Shown here piece by piece: positions 44,507-58,231 of a stretch of DNA of 64,000 nt. The DNA is taken from the NCBI RefSeq assembly GCF_000287355.1, contig NC_018420.1:682001-746000 (forward strand), given 5' to 3'. Numbering within the stretch: position 1 is the first letter of the stretch; every line of letters starts with the position of its first letter. The position numbers and the translations under genes were made by a program. The DNA is from a secondary endosymbiont of Heteropsylla cubana. GTDB lineage: Bacteria; Pseudomonadota; Gammaproteobacteria; Enterobacterales; Enterobacteriaceae. The notes under the pieces are model-generated. The model was given only the letters and a program-made list of their open reading frames with translations. It ran no database searches and was not told the DNA's origin.

Positions 44507-44984
44507 TATTTACTAAACGCGATGTCTGAATATTTTTTCATTACCGATGAATAGTATGTTTTTAAAAATATCTATATTGTATATGTAGTACTTTCGCGCT
44601 AAAAACTATATTCTTTTTTTTATTTCGTTCGATTTGACGATTTGTTGTTTTAGAAATTTCAAAGTAATATTATGATATACAATACCTATTTATTTCTACA
44701 ATTACCCTAACTAAAATTCTAGTTTTATAAAAAAAATAACTCTTTTGTTTACTGTGGGATAGACATCCTCGATAATCCTGGAAAAGTTAGACTTGCAAAT
44801 ATATCTTTACGGTATAACCAGACACTTGGTTTGGTTTGTATGCAAATATTAGTACTTAAATGACATCTATACTACTTCAATTTATTTTATATCTTAACTT
44901 TGATAAATTGCTTGAGCCCTTTTAGTAAATATATTGATTGTATTGTTTATTATTGCATTAAAAAAAACAGTTGAATGTTAATTC
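44507..44984. other. Intergenic region between bamE and ratA remnant (site of lost ratB)
   Basis: About 480 bp. In E. coli ratB lies here on the minus strand. No ratB frame is readable; the stretch 44750-44850 is less AT-rich than its flanks and may be what is left, but I cannot align it convincingly. Confidence 0.45.
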
Positions 44985-45340
44985 AGTGAGCTTATTTTTA
45001 CATATAAGATCGAAGAAAAATATAACTTTACTGGTGTTTTGATTATAGAGAGATGAAAGTCCAGTGATTAGACAAGAATTCAATAAGGACCTTTAACTAT
45101 TTTAACTAAGAGTATAATAATGCTGTGATTTTCATTAACAGGATTCCTGTCAATAAAAGATTTATTGATTCTTGCTTGTGAGAGATAAATTTCCGCAGTT
45201 ATTTCATTTCCATTTTGTTTAATTATTCGACTATTTATACATCCTAGAATAAATTCTGTGTAATCTTTAATATTGTTTATCAAAGTGAACATTTTTTCTA
45301 CACTATAACTAACTACTACAGAATACACAACACCAGGCAT
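44985..45340 (-). pseudogene. ratA: ratA (START-domain, ribosome association toxin), truncated
   Basis: The open part (86 codons, 45080-45340) matches RatA/PasT from its start: MPGVVYSVVVSYSVEKMFTL, GCINSRIIKQNGNEIT and the end at IVKGPY. E. coli RatA continues for about 70 residues. Here a TGA and then a TAA follow at once, and the same frame goes on with a weakly similar segment (LDFHLSIIKTPVKLYF versus WKFTPLSQEACRIEFH). The C-terminal half of the START-like pocket is therefore not made. The family is proposed to act on ribosome subunit association or coenzyme Q binding. A truncated functional product cannot be excluded. Confidence 0.75.
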
Positions 45341-45659
45341 AAATTTTCTCTCTTTATAGCTTTAATATAATATAATTTTTTAATTATTATTTTTTTATAA
45401 AAAGTAGATATAAATTATTTTTTTTAAATTAGTTTTTAAGACTTAGAGTCTGATTAATTTTAGTAAAAATATATTAAGTAAATAAATTCTTTGCTTTTGA
45501 GATACGGTCATTTAATAAAATGATTATAGTGAGCACGAAACATCAATATTTATTTTAAAGTTTTATAAAAAAGGAATGGTTTAATTTATCGTTAATTGTT
45601 ATTAATAAACTAAAAATCGCTTATAGTATAATTGTTTTTTTTAGGTAATTTTTCTTTAA

Positions 45660-45760
45660 TTGCTTTAAGTTTTATTTGTTAAAGTTGTTAAGATTTTTGA
45701 TCGACAAAATGCGGGATGAGATAAGTAAAAACTTTCATGTTAACAAAGTAGCTTGTTTAT
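45660..45760 (+). pseudogene. smpB: Possible smpB 3' remnant
   Basis: One frame on the plus strand, ending in TGA at about 45758-45760, resembles the last about 35 residues of SmpB: a Cys in the place of WCK, then DK, D, a V-N-K-V in place of VDKA. Similarity is low, but it is at the syntenic position and in the correct direction, upstream of a terminator. Upstream of it the frame is closed by stops and no SmpB core is readable. SmpB is the tmRNA partner in ribosome rescue. Confidence 0.35.
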
Positions 45761-45780
45761 GACTAAATCGTGAGAGATTT

Positions 45781-45799
45781 TCAGGATTATTAATCCTGA
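45781..45799 (+). repeat. 8-bp perfect hairpin upstream of a terminator
   Basis: TCAGGATT, ATT loop, AATCCTGA. It lies 20 bases before a T-tailed hairpin, so the two could form the end of a small RNA or of the former smpB transcript. Confidence 0.5.
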
Positions 45800-45818
45800 T
45801 ATATATCGACATATACAT

Positions 45819-45841
45819 CTTCTAGTTTAGAAGGTTTTTTT
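45819..45841 (+). terminator. Rho-independent terminator, gene-free surroundings
   Basis: Stem CTTCTA / TAGAAG with a GTT loop, then G and seven T. It points to the right. No intact gene precedes it; it is probably the former smpB terminator or the end of a small RNA. Confidence 0.6.
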
Positions 45842-46575
45842 ATATTAAAAGAAGTAAGGTCTTTATTGTTAAAATTGGGTATTTTACGTTGGTGAGGTAT
45901 TTTTTATGATAACAAAAGAATTTGATTTTTTTCACTATAATCTATATTAAATGTAAATAAATTTAATTGATCATTTCTATCATCTTTGGAATTTAAGGAT
46001 AAAATGCATTTTATGAGTAAAACTTAGGTAATAGTTTAGAGATGTTCTACTTAGAGTTTTAGTAGATCAGTATGTTTATTTACAATAAATCAATTCTTAT
46101 TTTTAGTGAACACAGTTAACAAACAATTTACTTAATTATTTTTTAATTATTTATTGCATTATAACAATTTATCATAATCATTAAATTTTATCATAAGATT
46201 TTTCATATCAAAATATTTTATTGTTTCAAAAAAATAGTATTTTGTAAAATACAGTAATTTTAGAAAATTAAATTGAAAGATCTAGGCATTAATGAACTAA
46301 AAATTAGTATACTTGCTACCTTCGAGGAATGATGGAGAGAAATAGATAACAGTTGATTATGAATATATCTTACGGTGCTGGGATAAAGTGTTTTTATATT
46401 CTCTTTTAAAGTTTTAGAGTGTTTTTAAAAGAAAAGTATTTTTAATATTTGTTTATGATTGTTGCTTTATCTTTTTTTTGCACATTCTTTAATGTATTGG
46501 CAATAATTTTATTTTTGTAAGATAAAAAGTTATTGAAATTAAAATTCAAAGTGAATTTTCTTCAAGATTAACGCA

Positions 46576-46794
46576 CTAATAATGCGGAGGTGAAATTTCT
46601 TCGAACTGACAATCGAGAAGTGAAGGATTTTGTTTGCACAAATTATCGAATAAGAAGCGACACTGCTTTTGTAGTTGGCGGATATCGTGTTGATACGTAA
46701 GTATGCTTTGATTTAGAGCTTCAATTGTAATCTCCTGAAAAGAGATTTGTCCTTCTAAGAAATCAATACGATTTTTTAGTTGTGATAGTTTCAT
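46576..46794 (-). CDS. slyX: SlyX family protein
   Basis: 72 residues, the same length as E. coli SlyX. The central FQEITIEALN and the C-terminal PPHY signature are conserved, with the heptad-like coiled coil in between. The biochemical role of SlyX is not known. In E. coli it lies next to slyD and fkpA; here it is alone. Small size and full conservation of both ends argue for a real, translated gene. Confidence 0.9.
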   Translation of the reverse strand: MKLSQLKNRIDFLEGQISFQEITIEALNQSILTYQHDIRQLQKQCRFLFDNLCKQNPSLLDCQFEEISPPHY

Positions 46795-47529
46795 TATTTT
46801 CCTTTAATAAATTAAAAAGTGTTAAAAGTATATAATTTATTACTCAATAGATAGTGTTTTTTATAGTTAATTACTGTTTAGTGTATTTAAAATTTCAGTT
46901 AGTTATATAATTTTATGATTTATGATTACAGATTTTTTATATTCATTAATGATTAAAAATTTTATTTATTAGCGTTACTGATGATTTGTCTAAAGTGCCA
47001 AAGTATACTTGGCATTATCATGCTTACCATCTTTCTTATTTTTTTAAATCATTGAAATTTAATTTTCATAAAATTGAAAAGAGAAATGCAATAGTTTTAA
47101 TTAACTATTACCAAGATGGAATTGATTATCTAGAATAGAAAAAAAAATATTTTATATATTAAATATATAAATTTTAAAATTCAATTAAGTTTTATAGTAT
47201 TAATCTGAGAATCTTTATTCTACATCTTTTTAGACACAAAGATAGCTACTTGTTTTTAATATATTACGATGATTAATATAATATATATAGATGATATAAA
47301 AATATCTTTCGGTGCTTTGTGATTATTTTATAACGTCATTGACATATCGATACGATATAGAAATTGAGCATGAAAAGTATTACTAAATATAATCAATAAT
47401 ACATGTTAACCTGTATACTTGATTTTAAATTTTTTCTTATCTATAAGCAGTAATGTGTTTTTCCTAAAAAATGTATCTTTAAAAAAGTACTTTATTATTT
47501 TAACAAAATAATAAAACATATAAAGATTT
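46795..47529. other. Gene-free region between slyX and queF
   Basis: About 730 bp, AT rich, no open frame of interest and no RNA gene recognised. slyD and fkpA, near slyX in E. coli, are not seen. Confidence 0.55.
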
Positions 47530-48369
47530 TTATTGTCTACTGAGACGTTCTTTTGTTGGGATAAAATGTGTATTGCTACGCCATGGATTAATATCAATAC
47601 CACCTCGCCTTGTGTATCTGGCATAAACACTTAGTTTTTTTGGATTGCAATACTGCATGATATCATGAAAAATTCTTTCTACGCACTGTTCATGAAATTC
47701 ATTATGCTGTCTAAATGACACTAAATATCTTAATAATGCTGCATGGTCTATTTTTTTTCCTGAATATTTTATCTGAACAGAACCCCAATCTGGTTGGTTT
47801 GTTATAAGACAATTAGATTTTAGTATGTGACTCACTAATGTTTCTTCAACTAAAACATCACGAGTAGAATGTAAAAGATATTTGTTATTAAATTCAAAAT
47901 TTCTTATTATTATGTCTTGATCATCAATACAAAATCCTAATAATGTCCCAATTGCTTTTTTTTCTAATTCTTCTATTTTATATAATGCAACATCAACGTT
48001 GCCTTTGGATATTTTTGATAAATCATTTTTTATAATATATTTTACTTCATTCCAATCATTAAATATAGATTGATTAAAGCTGTTAAGATACAGTTTAACA
48101 CTTTTTGATTCTGCAATATTTTTATTTTTACAATTAAACTGGACATCACCTATTGCTATTTGTGGTATGCCATTTTTATTGAGCCATGACAATTCATATA
48201 ATGTCCATATATCCTTTCCATGAAAGAATTGCTTATCTCGAGATAAATCAAGTTTATTGTAATTAAGATTTCTTGGAATACCCTTTAAGAGAGCAGGTGA
48301 GTATTTTTGTATATAAGATGTTTTTTTTCCTAACGGAAGTTTTTTAAATATATTTTTTTTCATTTTCAT
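47530..48369 (-). CDS. queF: NADPH-dependent 7-cyano-7-deazaguanine reductase QueF
   Basis: 279 residues (E. coli 282), the long YqgD/QueF-I two-domain T-fold form. QueF reduces preQ0 to preQ1 on the way to queuosine in tRNA. The catalytic cysteine motif [14 protein letters not shown] is present, as are [30 protein letters not shown] and [17 protein letters not shown]. The N-terminus is lysine rich and diverged. With queD and queE in this window it suggests an active queuosine pathway; queC, tgt and queA are not in the window. Confidence 0.97.
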   Translation of the reverse strand: MKMKKNIFKKLPLGKKTSYIQKYSPALLKGIPRNLNYNKLDLSRDKQFFHGKDIWTLYELSWLNKNGIPQIAIGDVQFNCKNKNIAESKSVKLYLNSFNQSIFNDWNEVKYIIKNDLSKISKGNVDVALYKIEELEKKAIGTLLGFCIDDQDIIIRNFEFNNKYLLHSTRDVLVEETLVSHILKSNCLITNQPDWGSVQIKYSGKKIDHAALLRYLVSFRQHNEFHEQCVERIFHDIMQYCNPKKLSVYARYTRRGGIDINPWRSNTHFIPTKERLSRQ

Positions 48370-51919
<3,550 letters not shown>

Positions 51920-51969
51920 TCATTCCTAACTTAACAAGAAGTTTTTAAATTATTAGAGAGGAAACATGA

Positions 51970-53271
51970 ATGTCGAAAATTGTTAAAATCATTGGCCGTG
52001 AAATCATAGATTCCCGAGGAAATCCTACGGTAGAAGCAGAAGTGCATCTAGAAAATGGTTTTGTCGGATTAGCTGCTTCTCCTTCAGGTGCTTCAACCGG
52101 TTCACGTGAAGCATTAGAGTTGCGTGACGGAGATAAATCAAGGTTTTTAGGAAAAGGTGTCATTAAAGCAGTCGAGGCTATTAATGGCCCCATAGCTAAA
52201 GCTCTTTTTGGTAAAGATGCCAAAGATCAATCAACGCTGGACACACTTATAATCGAGTTAGATGGAACTGAAAATAAATCTAAATTTGGCGCAAATGCTA
52301 CTATAGCAGTCTCTTTAGCTAGCGCTAAAGCTGCTGCTGTTTCTAAAGGGCTTCCTTTGTATGCTCATATAGCAGACTTGAATGGTACACCTAATAAATT
52401 CTCTATGCCACTTCCGATGATGAATATCCTCAATGGAGGTAAACATGCGAATAACAACGTCGATATTCAAGAATTTATGATCCAACCAGTTAGTGCAAAT
52501 AATATTAAAGAAGCTGTGCGTATTGGTGCCGAAGTATTTTATTCGTTGGCTACAGTCTTGAAAAAGAAGGGTATGAGTACTGCTGTAGGAGATGAAGGTG
52601 GTTATGCTCCGAATTTAGAATCTAATGCTGCAGCTCTATTTATTATCCGAGAAGCTGTTGAAAAAGCTGGTTATCTTCTTGGAAAAGATATTACTTTAGC
52701 TATTGACTGTGCAGCTTCTGAGCTTTTCGAAGAAAGCACAGGTTACTATAATTTAAAAGGAGAAGGGAAAAGCTTTACATCTAAAGAATTTACTCATTAC
52801 CTTAAAGATCTTGTAAAACAATATCCTATCGTATCAATTGAAGATGGAGTACATGAATCTGATTGGGAAGGTTTTCATTACCAAACAAAAATATTAGGTG
52901 ATAAGATTCAATTAGTTGGAGATGATGTCTTTGTTACCAACACCAGAATATTAAAAAACGGTATAGAAAAAGAGTTGGGTAATTCAATTTTAATTAAATT
53001 TAACCAAATTGGAACCTTAACTGAAACCTTATTAGCCATTAGAATGGCAAAAGATGCAGGTTATACCACGATTATTTCTCATCGTTCTGGTGAGACAGAA
53101 GATGCTACTATTGCGGATCTTGCTGTAGGAACTGCAGCAGGGCAAATAAAAACTGGTTCTATGAGTCGTTCCGATCGGGTGGCGAAATATAATCAGCTAA
53201 TTCGAATAGAAGAAATTTTAGGTATACGTGCACCCTTTAACGGTTTGCGTGAAGTGAAAGGACAGACATAA
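51970..53271 (+). CDS. eno: Enolase
   Basis: 433 residues (E. coli 432), ATG start with an AGAGAGGAAA ribosome site. It converts 2-phosphoglycerate to phosphoenolpyruvate. Catalytic and metal-binding parts are visible: [35 protein letters not shown] with the catalytic Lys, and [16 protein letters not shown]. In enteric bacteria enolase is also a degradosome subunit, and the RNase E of this window keeps its enolase-binding segment. It is cotranscribed with pyrG and probably queE. Confidence 0.98.
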   Translation: MSKIVKIIGREIIDSRGNPTVEAEVHLENGFVGLAASPSGASTGSREALELRDGDKSRFLGKGVIKAVEAINGPIAKALFGKDAKDQSTLDTLIIELDGTENKSKFGANATIAVSLASAKAAAVSKGLPLYAHIADLNGTPNKFSMPLPMMNILNGGKHANNNVDIQEFMIQPVSANNIKEAVRIGAEVFYSLATVLKKKGMSTAVGDEGGYAPNLESNAAALFIIREAVEKAGYLLGKDITLAIDCAASELFEESTGYYNLKGEGKSFTSKEFTHYLKDLVKQYPIVSIEDGVHESDWEGFHYQTKILGDKIQLVGDDVFVTNTRILKNGIEKELGNSILIKFNQIGTLTETLLAIRMAKDAGYTTIISHRSGETEDATIADLAVGTAAGQIKTGSMSRSDRVAKYNQLIRIEEILGIRAPFNGLREVKGQT

Positions 53272-53319
53272 CGCTTTACTTATAATGTCATTATGTGTAG
53301 TAGAGATGATGAGAAAAGT

Positions 53320-53991
53320 ATGAAGTATCCTGTAAATAGAATTTTTCAGACTATTCAAGGAGAGGGGTGTTTTACTGGTGTACCGGCGATTTTTATTCGT
53401 CTACAAGGTTGTTCTGTCATGTGTAGTTGGTGTGATACGAAATACACTTGGAAACAGGATGAATTTGAACGGGTGCCATCAAGAGATATCCTTGTCAAAA
53501 CCATCGACAATAGTCGATGGGCTAGTTGTACGGAAGAAGATATACTTGCATTAATATTAAATCAGGATTGGACAGCTTGTCATATAGTAATAACAGGCGG
53601 GGAGCCTTGTTTGTATAATTTGATACCTCTCACTGAGGTTCTAGAGAAGCAGGGTTTTACTTGCCAGATTGAAACTAGCGGGACTCAAGAAATACATTGC
53701 ACCTCCCGTACTTGGGTCACTTTATCGCCTAAGATTGATATGTATCATAAGCTCCCAATAGTGCCTAAAGCATTGATTCGAAGTGATGAAATCAAATATC
53801 CAATAGAAAAAAAAAGTGACATCAATAAGTTAGATATTTTATTGGCAAGTTTGAAAGACATAAAGAAGCGAGTAATTGCTCTACAACCGGTAAGTCAGAA
53901 GGAGAGAGCTACGAATTTATGTATAGAAACCTGTATACTTCGGAATTGGCGTTTATCAATCCAAACTCAAAAGTATCTTAAAATTATTTGA
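53320..53991 (+). CDS. queE: 7-carboxy-7-deazaguanine synthase QueE (radical SAM)
   Basis: 223 residues from the ATG at 53320 (MKYPVNRIFQTIQGEG), exactly the E. coli length; an in-frame ATG at 53293 would add nine unmatched residues, and a GAGATGATGAG ribosome site fits the later start. QueE makes CDG from carboxytetrahydropterin. The iron-sulfur cluster motif is CSVMCSWC (Cx3Cx2C), with the SAM-binding ITGGEPC. It lies 48 bp behind eno. It acts after QueD, encoded convergently just downstream. Confidence 0.97.
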   Translation: MKYPVNRIFQTIQGEGCFTGVPAIFIRLQGCSVMCSWCDTKYTWKQDEFERVPSRDILVKTIDNSRWASCTEEDILALILNQDWTACHIVITGGEPCLYNLIPLTEVLEKQGFTCQIETSGTQEIHCTSRTWVTLSPKIDMYHKLPIVPKALIRSDEIKYPIEKKSDINKLDILLASLKDIKKRVIALQPVSQKERATNLCIETCILRNWRLSIQTQKYLKII

Positions 53992-54143
53992 TAGATATCG
54001 ACAAAATTTTAATTAATGACGTTTTTTATTTTAAATAATATATTTTATAGGATATATGTAATGTTATATTTATTTGTTTTTTTTAAATATTAAAGAAAAT
54101 GTTTTAAAGAATAGATTATATAAAATAACTATGCAATAGCTTT

Positions 54144-54506
54144 TTATGAACCTTGATAAATGCAACCTGAAGTACAAGTCTCTTTGAGAGAGACGGATTT
54201 TAGCAACGAAAATTGTGGTTTGAGTTGTTCCCAGATCCATCTTGCTAAAACTTCGCTAGTGGGATTTTCCAGGCCGGGTATATCGTTTAAATAATAATGA
54301 TCTAGTCGATTTAAAATCGGCTGGAAGGCGATTTTTAAATCAGAAAAATCTATAATCCAACCTTTATGAGGATCTATTGGTCCAGTAACTTCCAATCGCA
54401 CTCGAAAAGAATGTCCATGAAGTCGTGCACATTTATGTCCTAAAGGGACATAAGGTAAATGATGTGCAGACTCAAATGTAAAATCTTTATATAATGTAGT
54501 AACCAC
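54144..54506 (-). CDS. queD: 6-carboxy-5,6,7,8-tetrahydropterin synthase QueD
   Basis: 120 residues (E. coli 121). QueD converts dihydroneopterin triphosphate to carboxytetrahydropterin, the first dedicated step of queuosine synthesis. Zinc-binding histidines are in FESAHHLP and RLHGHSF; the catalytic cysteine is in [39 protein letters not shown] and the ending [12 protein letters not shown] are conserved. It converges with queE, 152 bp apart. Confidence 0.97.
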   Translation of the reverse strand: MVTTLYKDFTFESAHHLPYVPLGHKCARLHGHSFRVRLEVTGPIDPHKGWIIDFSDLKIAFQPILNRLDHYYLNDIPGLENPTSEVLARWIWEQLKPQFSLLKSVSLKETCTSGCIYQGS

Positions 54507-55562
54507 TGTATTTCCTTTAACTAAATAAATTTAAAAAAAATTAATCAACCGTGATAATTTTTATAAAATTTATAATTCTTATAAATTAAAGATATATAGT
54601 TACATGAATTTTTTATTCATATTATGTATTGTTCCGATTATGTTCACTTTAATGAAAAGATAAAGTATTATTTTTACCCAAAAATATATCAATGTTGTAA
54701 TAATATTAATGAATGGCGTATTTGCTTTAGTGATTTTTTATTTAATTTCAAATTAAGAACTAAGTATTTTCAAGTAAACTACATATATTTCTTTTTTTTA
54801 TGAAATAATTCATAATTTGATATACCTTGCCTTAGGGATGTATGATCTTTATACAAATAGTAAGTAAAATTGATTAATGATTCTTAATTTTTTTTAGAAA
54901 CTCTAATTTATTAGATGTACTTAAAAATTAGATCTTAGTGCATACACGAAATATAATCTTATGATTAATCGTTGTATGTGATCTCTTTGTTGATGACACT
55001 TCAATGCTATCTTTTTTTTAGTCGTGTTACCAAATATCCTTGTAGTTGTTTTTCTTAAAATATAAGTTATTCTTTATTTTTAAAAATTGGATTTTATTAA
55101 GAATCTATACATTTTTAAATAAAATATTTATTAAAATGTAGGTAAAATCGATTGGTATTATAAAATTTTTATAGATAAAATAAATAAGCATCTTTTTTTT
55201 AAATAAAATTTTTCTTTATAGAAATGCCATAATTTACAACAATTTTTTTGGATTTGTTTTATTGGTGACAAAACATTGCATATTTCTATTTATTGTAGAA
55301 ATATATGACGATGTAAGATCAATCCTATATTCTAATATTTTAAAAGAGTAATATCAAGATTAAATTGATATGTTTTACTAAACATAATTATATATTATAC
55401 AATTAAGTATATTTAAATAACATCAATGCTACAAACGCATACGCAATGTTACAATCTTAAAAACTTAATAATGATGCTGTTTATGTTAATATTGCATTGA
55501 GACATTGAAAGTTGGAGATATCGAACAGTGTGTAAGCGTATACTTATAAATTTTTACGTTGG
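54507..55562. other. Gene-free AT-rich region between queD and dnaQ
   Basis: About 1.06 kb with no open frame or RNA gene that I can support. It ends with a strong hairpin just after dnaQ, listed separately. Confidence 0.55.
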
Positions 55563-55602
55563 CTATTGATAATTTTATTACATATAATAAAATTATCAAT
55601 AG
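55563..55602 (-). repeat. 18-bp perfect hairpin 7 bp downstream of dnaQ
   Basis: Arms CTATTGATAATTTTATTA and TAATAAAATTATCAATAG are exact reverse complements around a 4-base loop. It begins seven bases after the dnaQ stop codon. No clean T run follows on the dnaQ strand (CCAACG then TAAAAATTT), so it is not a textbook terminator; it could protect the 3' end or stop polymerase. Confidence 0.8.
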
Positions 55603-55609
55603 TGTAAAA

Positions 55610-56365
55610 TTACATATTGTTTTTTTTAGGTTTCTCTATACGCCAAATACATTTTCCTGCTTTTTTTTGCAATTGATTTAACTTTTGCTCATGAAGAAAG
55701 AGTTCCTCTTTAGTAGGATAGATTACTTTTAATGCTTCCAGATGGCGGAAGACTGGTTTTTCTTTTGTTTTTTCTTCTATATTTAGAAGTGTTTTATCTT
55801 CCGTGAACAACATGGTTGTTTGCCCTCCTGTCATGAGAAGGAAAATATCGGCGAGAATTTCGGCATCAAGCAATGCTCCATGGTGGGCACGCTTGCTTTT
55901 GTTGATTAAATATCGGTCGCATAACGCATCTAAATTATTTCGTTTTCCAGGAAATATTTTTCGTGCTATGAGCAAGCTATCAGTTATTTTACAATAAGTA
56001 TGTATTTTAGGAATTCCTCGATTTAGAAGAGAAAACTCATAGTCTATAAAACCGACATCAAATGGAGCATTATGAATAATTAGTTCGGCTCCATGAATAA
56101 AGTCTAGAAATTTATCTGCAATATCACTAAAGGTAGGTTTATCTGCTAAAAATTTATCGCTGATACCGTGTATGGTAAACGCTTCTTGCTCTATAAGACG
56201 ATCTGGTTGTAAATAAACATGAAAGTATTGCCCGCTTAATCGACGATTTATAACCTCTACTGCGCCGATCTCGATAATGCGGTGGTCTTTATAATGAGGA
56301 CCAGATTTGTTCATACCAGTGGTTTCGGTGTCCATAACAACTTGTCGTATATTTTCAGTGTTCAT
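55610..56365 (-). CDS. dnaQ: DNA polymerase III epsilon subunit (3'-5' proofreading exonuclease)
   Basis: 251 residues (E. coli 243). The DnaQ exonuclease motifs are complete: ExoI VMDTETTGMN, ExoII HNAPFDVGFIDYEF, ExoIII-epsilon HGALLDAEILADI. The C-terminal about 65 residues, which bind the alpha subunit, are lysine rich and less conserved, but the ending with CIWR is kept. A proofreading subunit in a decaying genome is notable. rnhA, divergent to dnaQ in E. coli, is absent. Confidence 0.97.
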   Translation of the reverse strand: MNTENIRQVVMDTETTGMNKSGPHYKDHRIIEIGAVEVINRRLSGQYFHVYLQPDRLIEQEAFTIHGISDKFLADKPTFSDIADKFLDFIHGAELIIHNAPFDVGFIDYEFSLLNRGIPKIHTYCKITDSLLIARKIFPGKRNNLDALCDRYLINKSKRAHHGALLDAEILADIFLLMTGGQTTMLFTEDKTLLNIEEKTKEKPVFRHLEALKVIYPTKEELFLHEQKLNQLQKKAGKCIWRIEKPKKNNM

Positions 56366-58144
56366 GATATTTATTTTTATCTTTAAAGTGTGTAAGTTAA
56401 TAACTTGTGGTTTATTTATTTTTTTAATTTATGTGTAATGCTTTTTTTCTACTTAACCAGATAAGTTATAGTGAGATTTAGATCTTTTGCAGCATTTTTA
56501 CAATACTGTTTTTTTTAAAATTTATTATCTAGAATAGATCGACTTAGTTACACAGAGTTATTAACGACTGATTGTTGTGATAGATCTTGTGCTGTGTGTA
56601 GATTATTTCTTAATTTTAACGCCACGATCTTACGGTAGCTTCGTTTTTTATGGCATCTCGCTGTCTATTTGTTAAAAAAAATAATTTTTATCTTTTTTTT
56701 GTTTTTGTATGATGACACGTTTTTCTTATCAATTATACCTTTAATAATTAAGCTGTTTTTTAATATTGAGATAGTTTTATTTTATTCTAAAAATAAACTT
56801 TACACTTAAAAGTAATGAAGTTAAATCTTCAGTAGAAGATACTATACTTCTTGGGGATTTCTGTACTTACTTTAATGTTGATTTTTGTTAACATTAACAT
56901 GTTATTGGAAGTTTTATGGATAGTAGATTACAGGTGTTGGATTTAATATTAGATAAAAGATATATATACAATTTTCTGAGTGGATTTTTATTTTTTCTAG
57001 TGTGCTGGATTTCAGCATCTGATAATTAATTTAAGTTAAACTTTTCAAGTTTTATAAAATTATATATTAAAAAAAATAGTATATAAATTATATTAATTTT
57101 AATTATAATAAATAAAAATGTTTGTTTTATAATTTATATTTCTAGGGAACTATATACACATAAGTTTATTGATCTCAAGAATTAAGAATATAATAAATGC
57201 TATAAAACAACAAAGTTAGTAGCTGTATAACGTAATGAGCATATTTTTTGTTTTTAACATGTAGTGTGTGTTCTATTTTGAATTTAAAGTTTTTTAGGTA
57301 TTTTTAATTGATACTTTTAATGTTATTACAATTTAATATATTATTAATAATATTGAACTATTATCGATCAAGTAAAAAAAATCAATAAAACGATGTTAAA
57401 GTATATTCTGAGTGATAAAGATAAAGAAGAATTAATGTTTTAGTTTAGATTTATAAAAATTCACATACATGTCTATGTGTTACATGTGTGTGTCAGATAT
57501 ATCGAATTAATATGTAATATGCTCGGTATTTAGAGATATTTGTGACATCAGATGTATAATTAATATTACAGCATAAGCATGAATCACGAAATGAAGCCTC
57601 ATTATATCCTTTCAACGCGATATTCGTTGAATATGTATAAAATATCCTATTCAATCTCACGAAGTAGTAAAATATAAAATATATCAAAATGACTTTACTT
57701 GTTATTAATTAGGATTATAGGATTGTTGTATAAAAATGTATTGGTAGTAGCGTTGCTATAGCAGATTAATTTTCTTAAAAGTGATCAATACATTTAAAAA
57801 ATAATAGTTTTCATATGTTGGTTTATAGTAGATATAATAGTCATATCTAAAAACTAGCTCAGTTTGTATTTCTATCGATATGTCTTATAGAAAAGATCAT
57901 CAGTTGATAGTAATAGCTAATTGTTAATAACAGACAGATTAGTGAACGGATCTTACAAAAAAAATTAGCTGTTAATGCTTTTAAGGAAAGTAAATAAAAT
58001 CGATCAGATAAGAAGATTGGTATTTAAAAATATTCATTAATGAAAGACCATGAATTCAAATTCTCTTAATTTTGCAAATTTATTATTTGTGTTTTAATAA
58101 TACTAGTATAGAGGGAATCTCCTTGCTGAGGCGTGAAACCAACA
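56366..58144. other. Gene-free AT-rich region between dnaQ and mdlA
   Basis: About 1.8 kb. rnhA, expected divergently next to dnaQ, is not recognisable. A 64-codon frame at 57493-57687 (minus) has no family-like pattern and is treated as chance. The stretch 56560-56660 is less AT-rich than the rest and could be an old gene fragment. Confidence 0.5.
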
Positions 58145-58173
58145 TTGATTTCCTAGTTATGTTACAATATAAC
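58145..58173 (+). promoter_or_regulatory. Possible sigma70 promoter of mdlA-mdlB
   Basis: TTGATT, a 17-base spacer and TATAAC, about 58 bases before the mdlA start. Spacing is ideal and both boxes are close to consensus. In AT-rich DNA such matches are frequent, so confidence is limited. Confidence 0.4.
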
Positions 58174-58231
58174 AGTTCCTGTTGTTGATGTATCGCTGAT
58201 ATTTTACATATTTTTTTTGGAATAACGCCTC

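Larger units (their letters stand above)
45341..46575. other. Gene-free region between ratA and slyX, with possible smpB remnant and terminator
   Basis: About 1.2 kb. In E. coli smpB follows ratA divergently. At about 45660-45760 (+) a frame reads DKMRDEISKNFHVNKVACL, which can be aligned without gaps to the C-terminus of SmpB (DKRSDIKEREWQVDKARIM), ending in TGA. Two hairpins follow, the second with a T run. No tmRNA gene was found in the remaining sequence. Confidence 0.4.

Noticed and set aside
57493-57687. 64-codon open frame on the minus strand (with a Cys-rich patch) as a gene
   Set aside because: No recognisable domain and composition as in chance frames; lies inside long debris upstream of mdlA.
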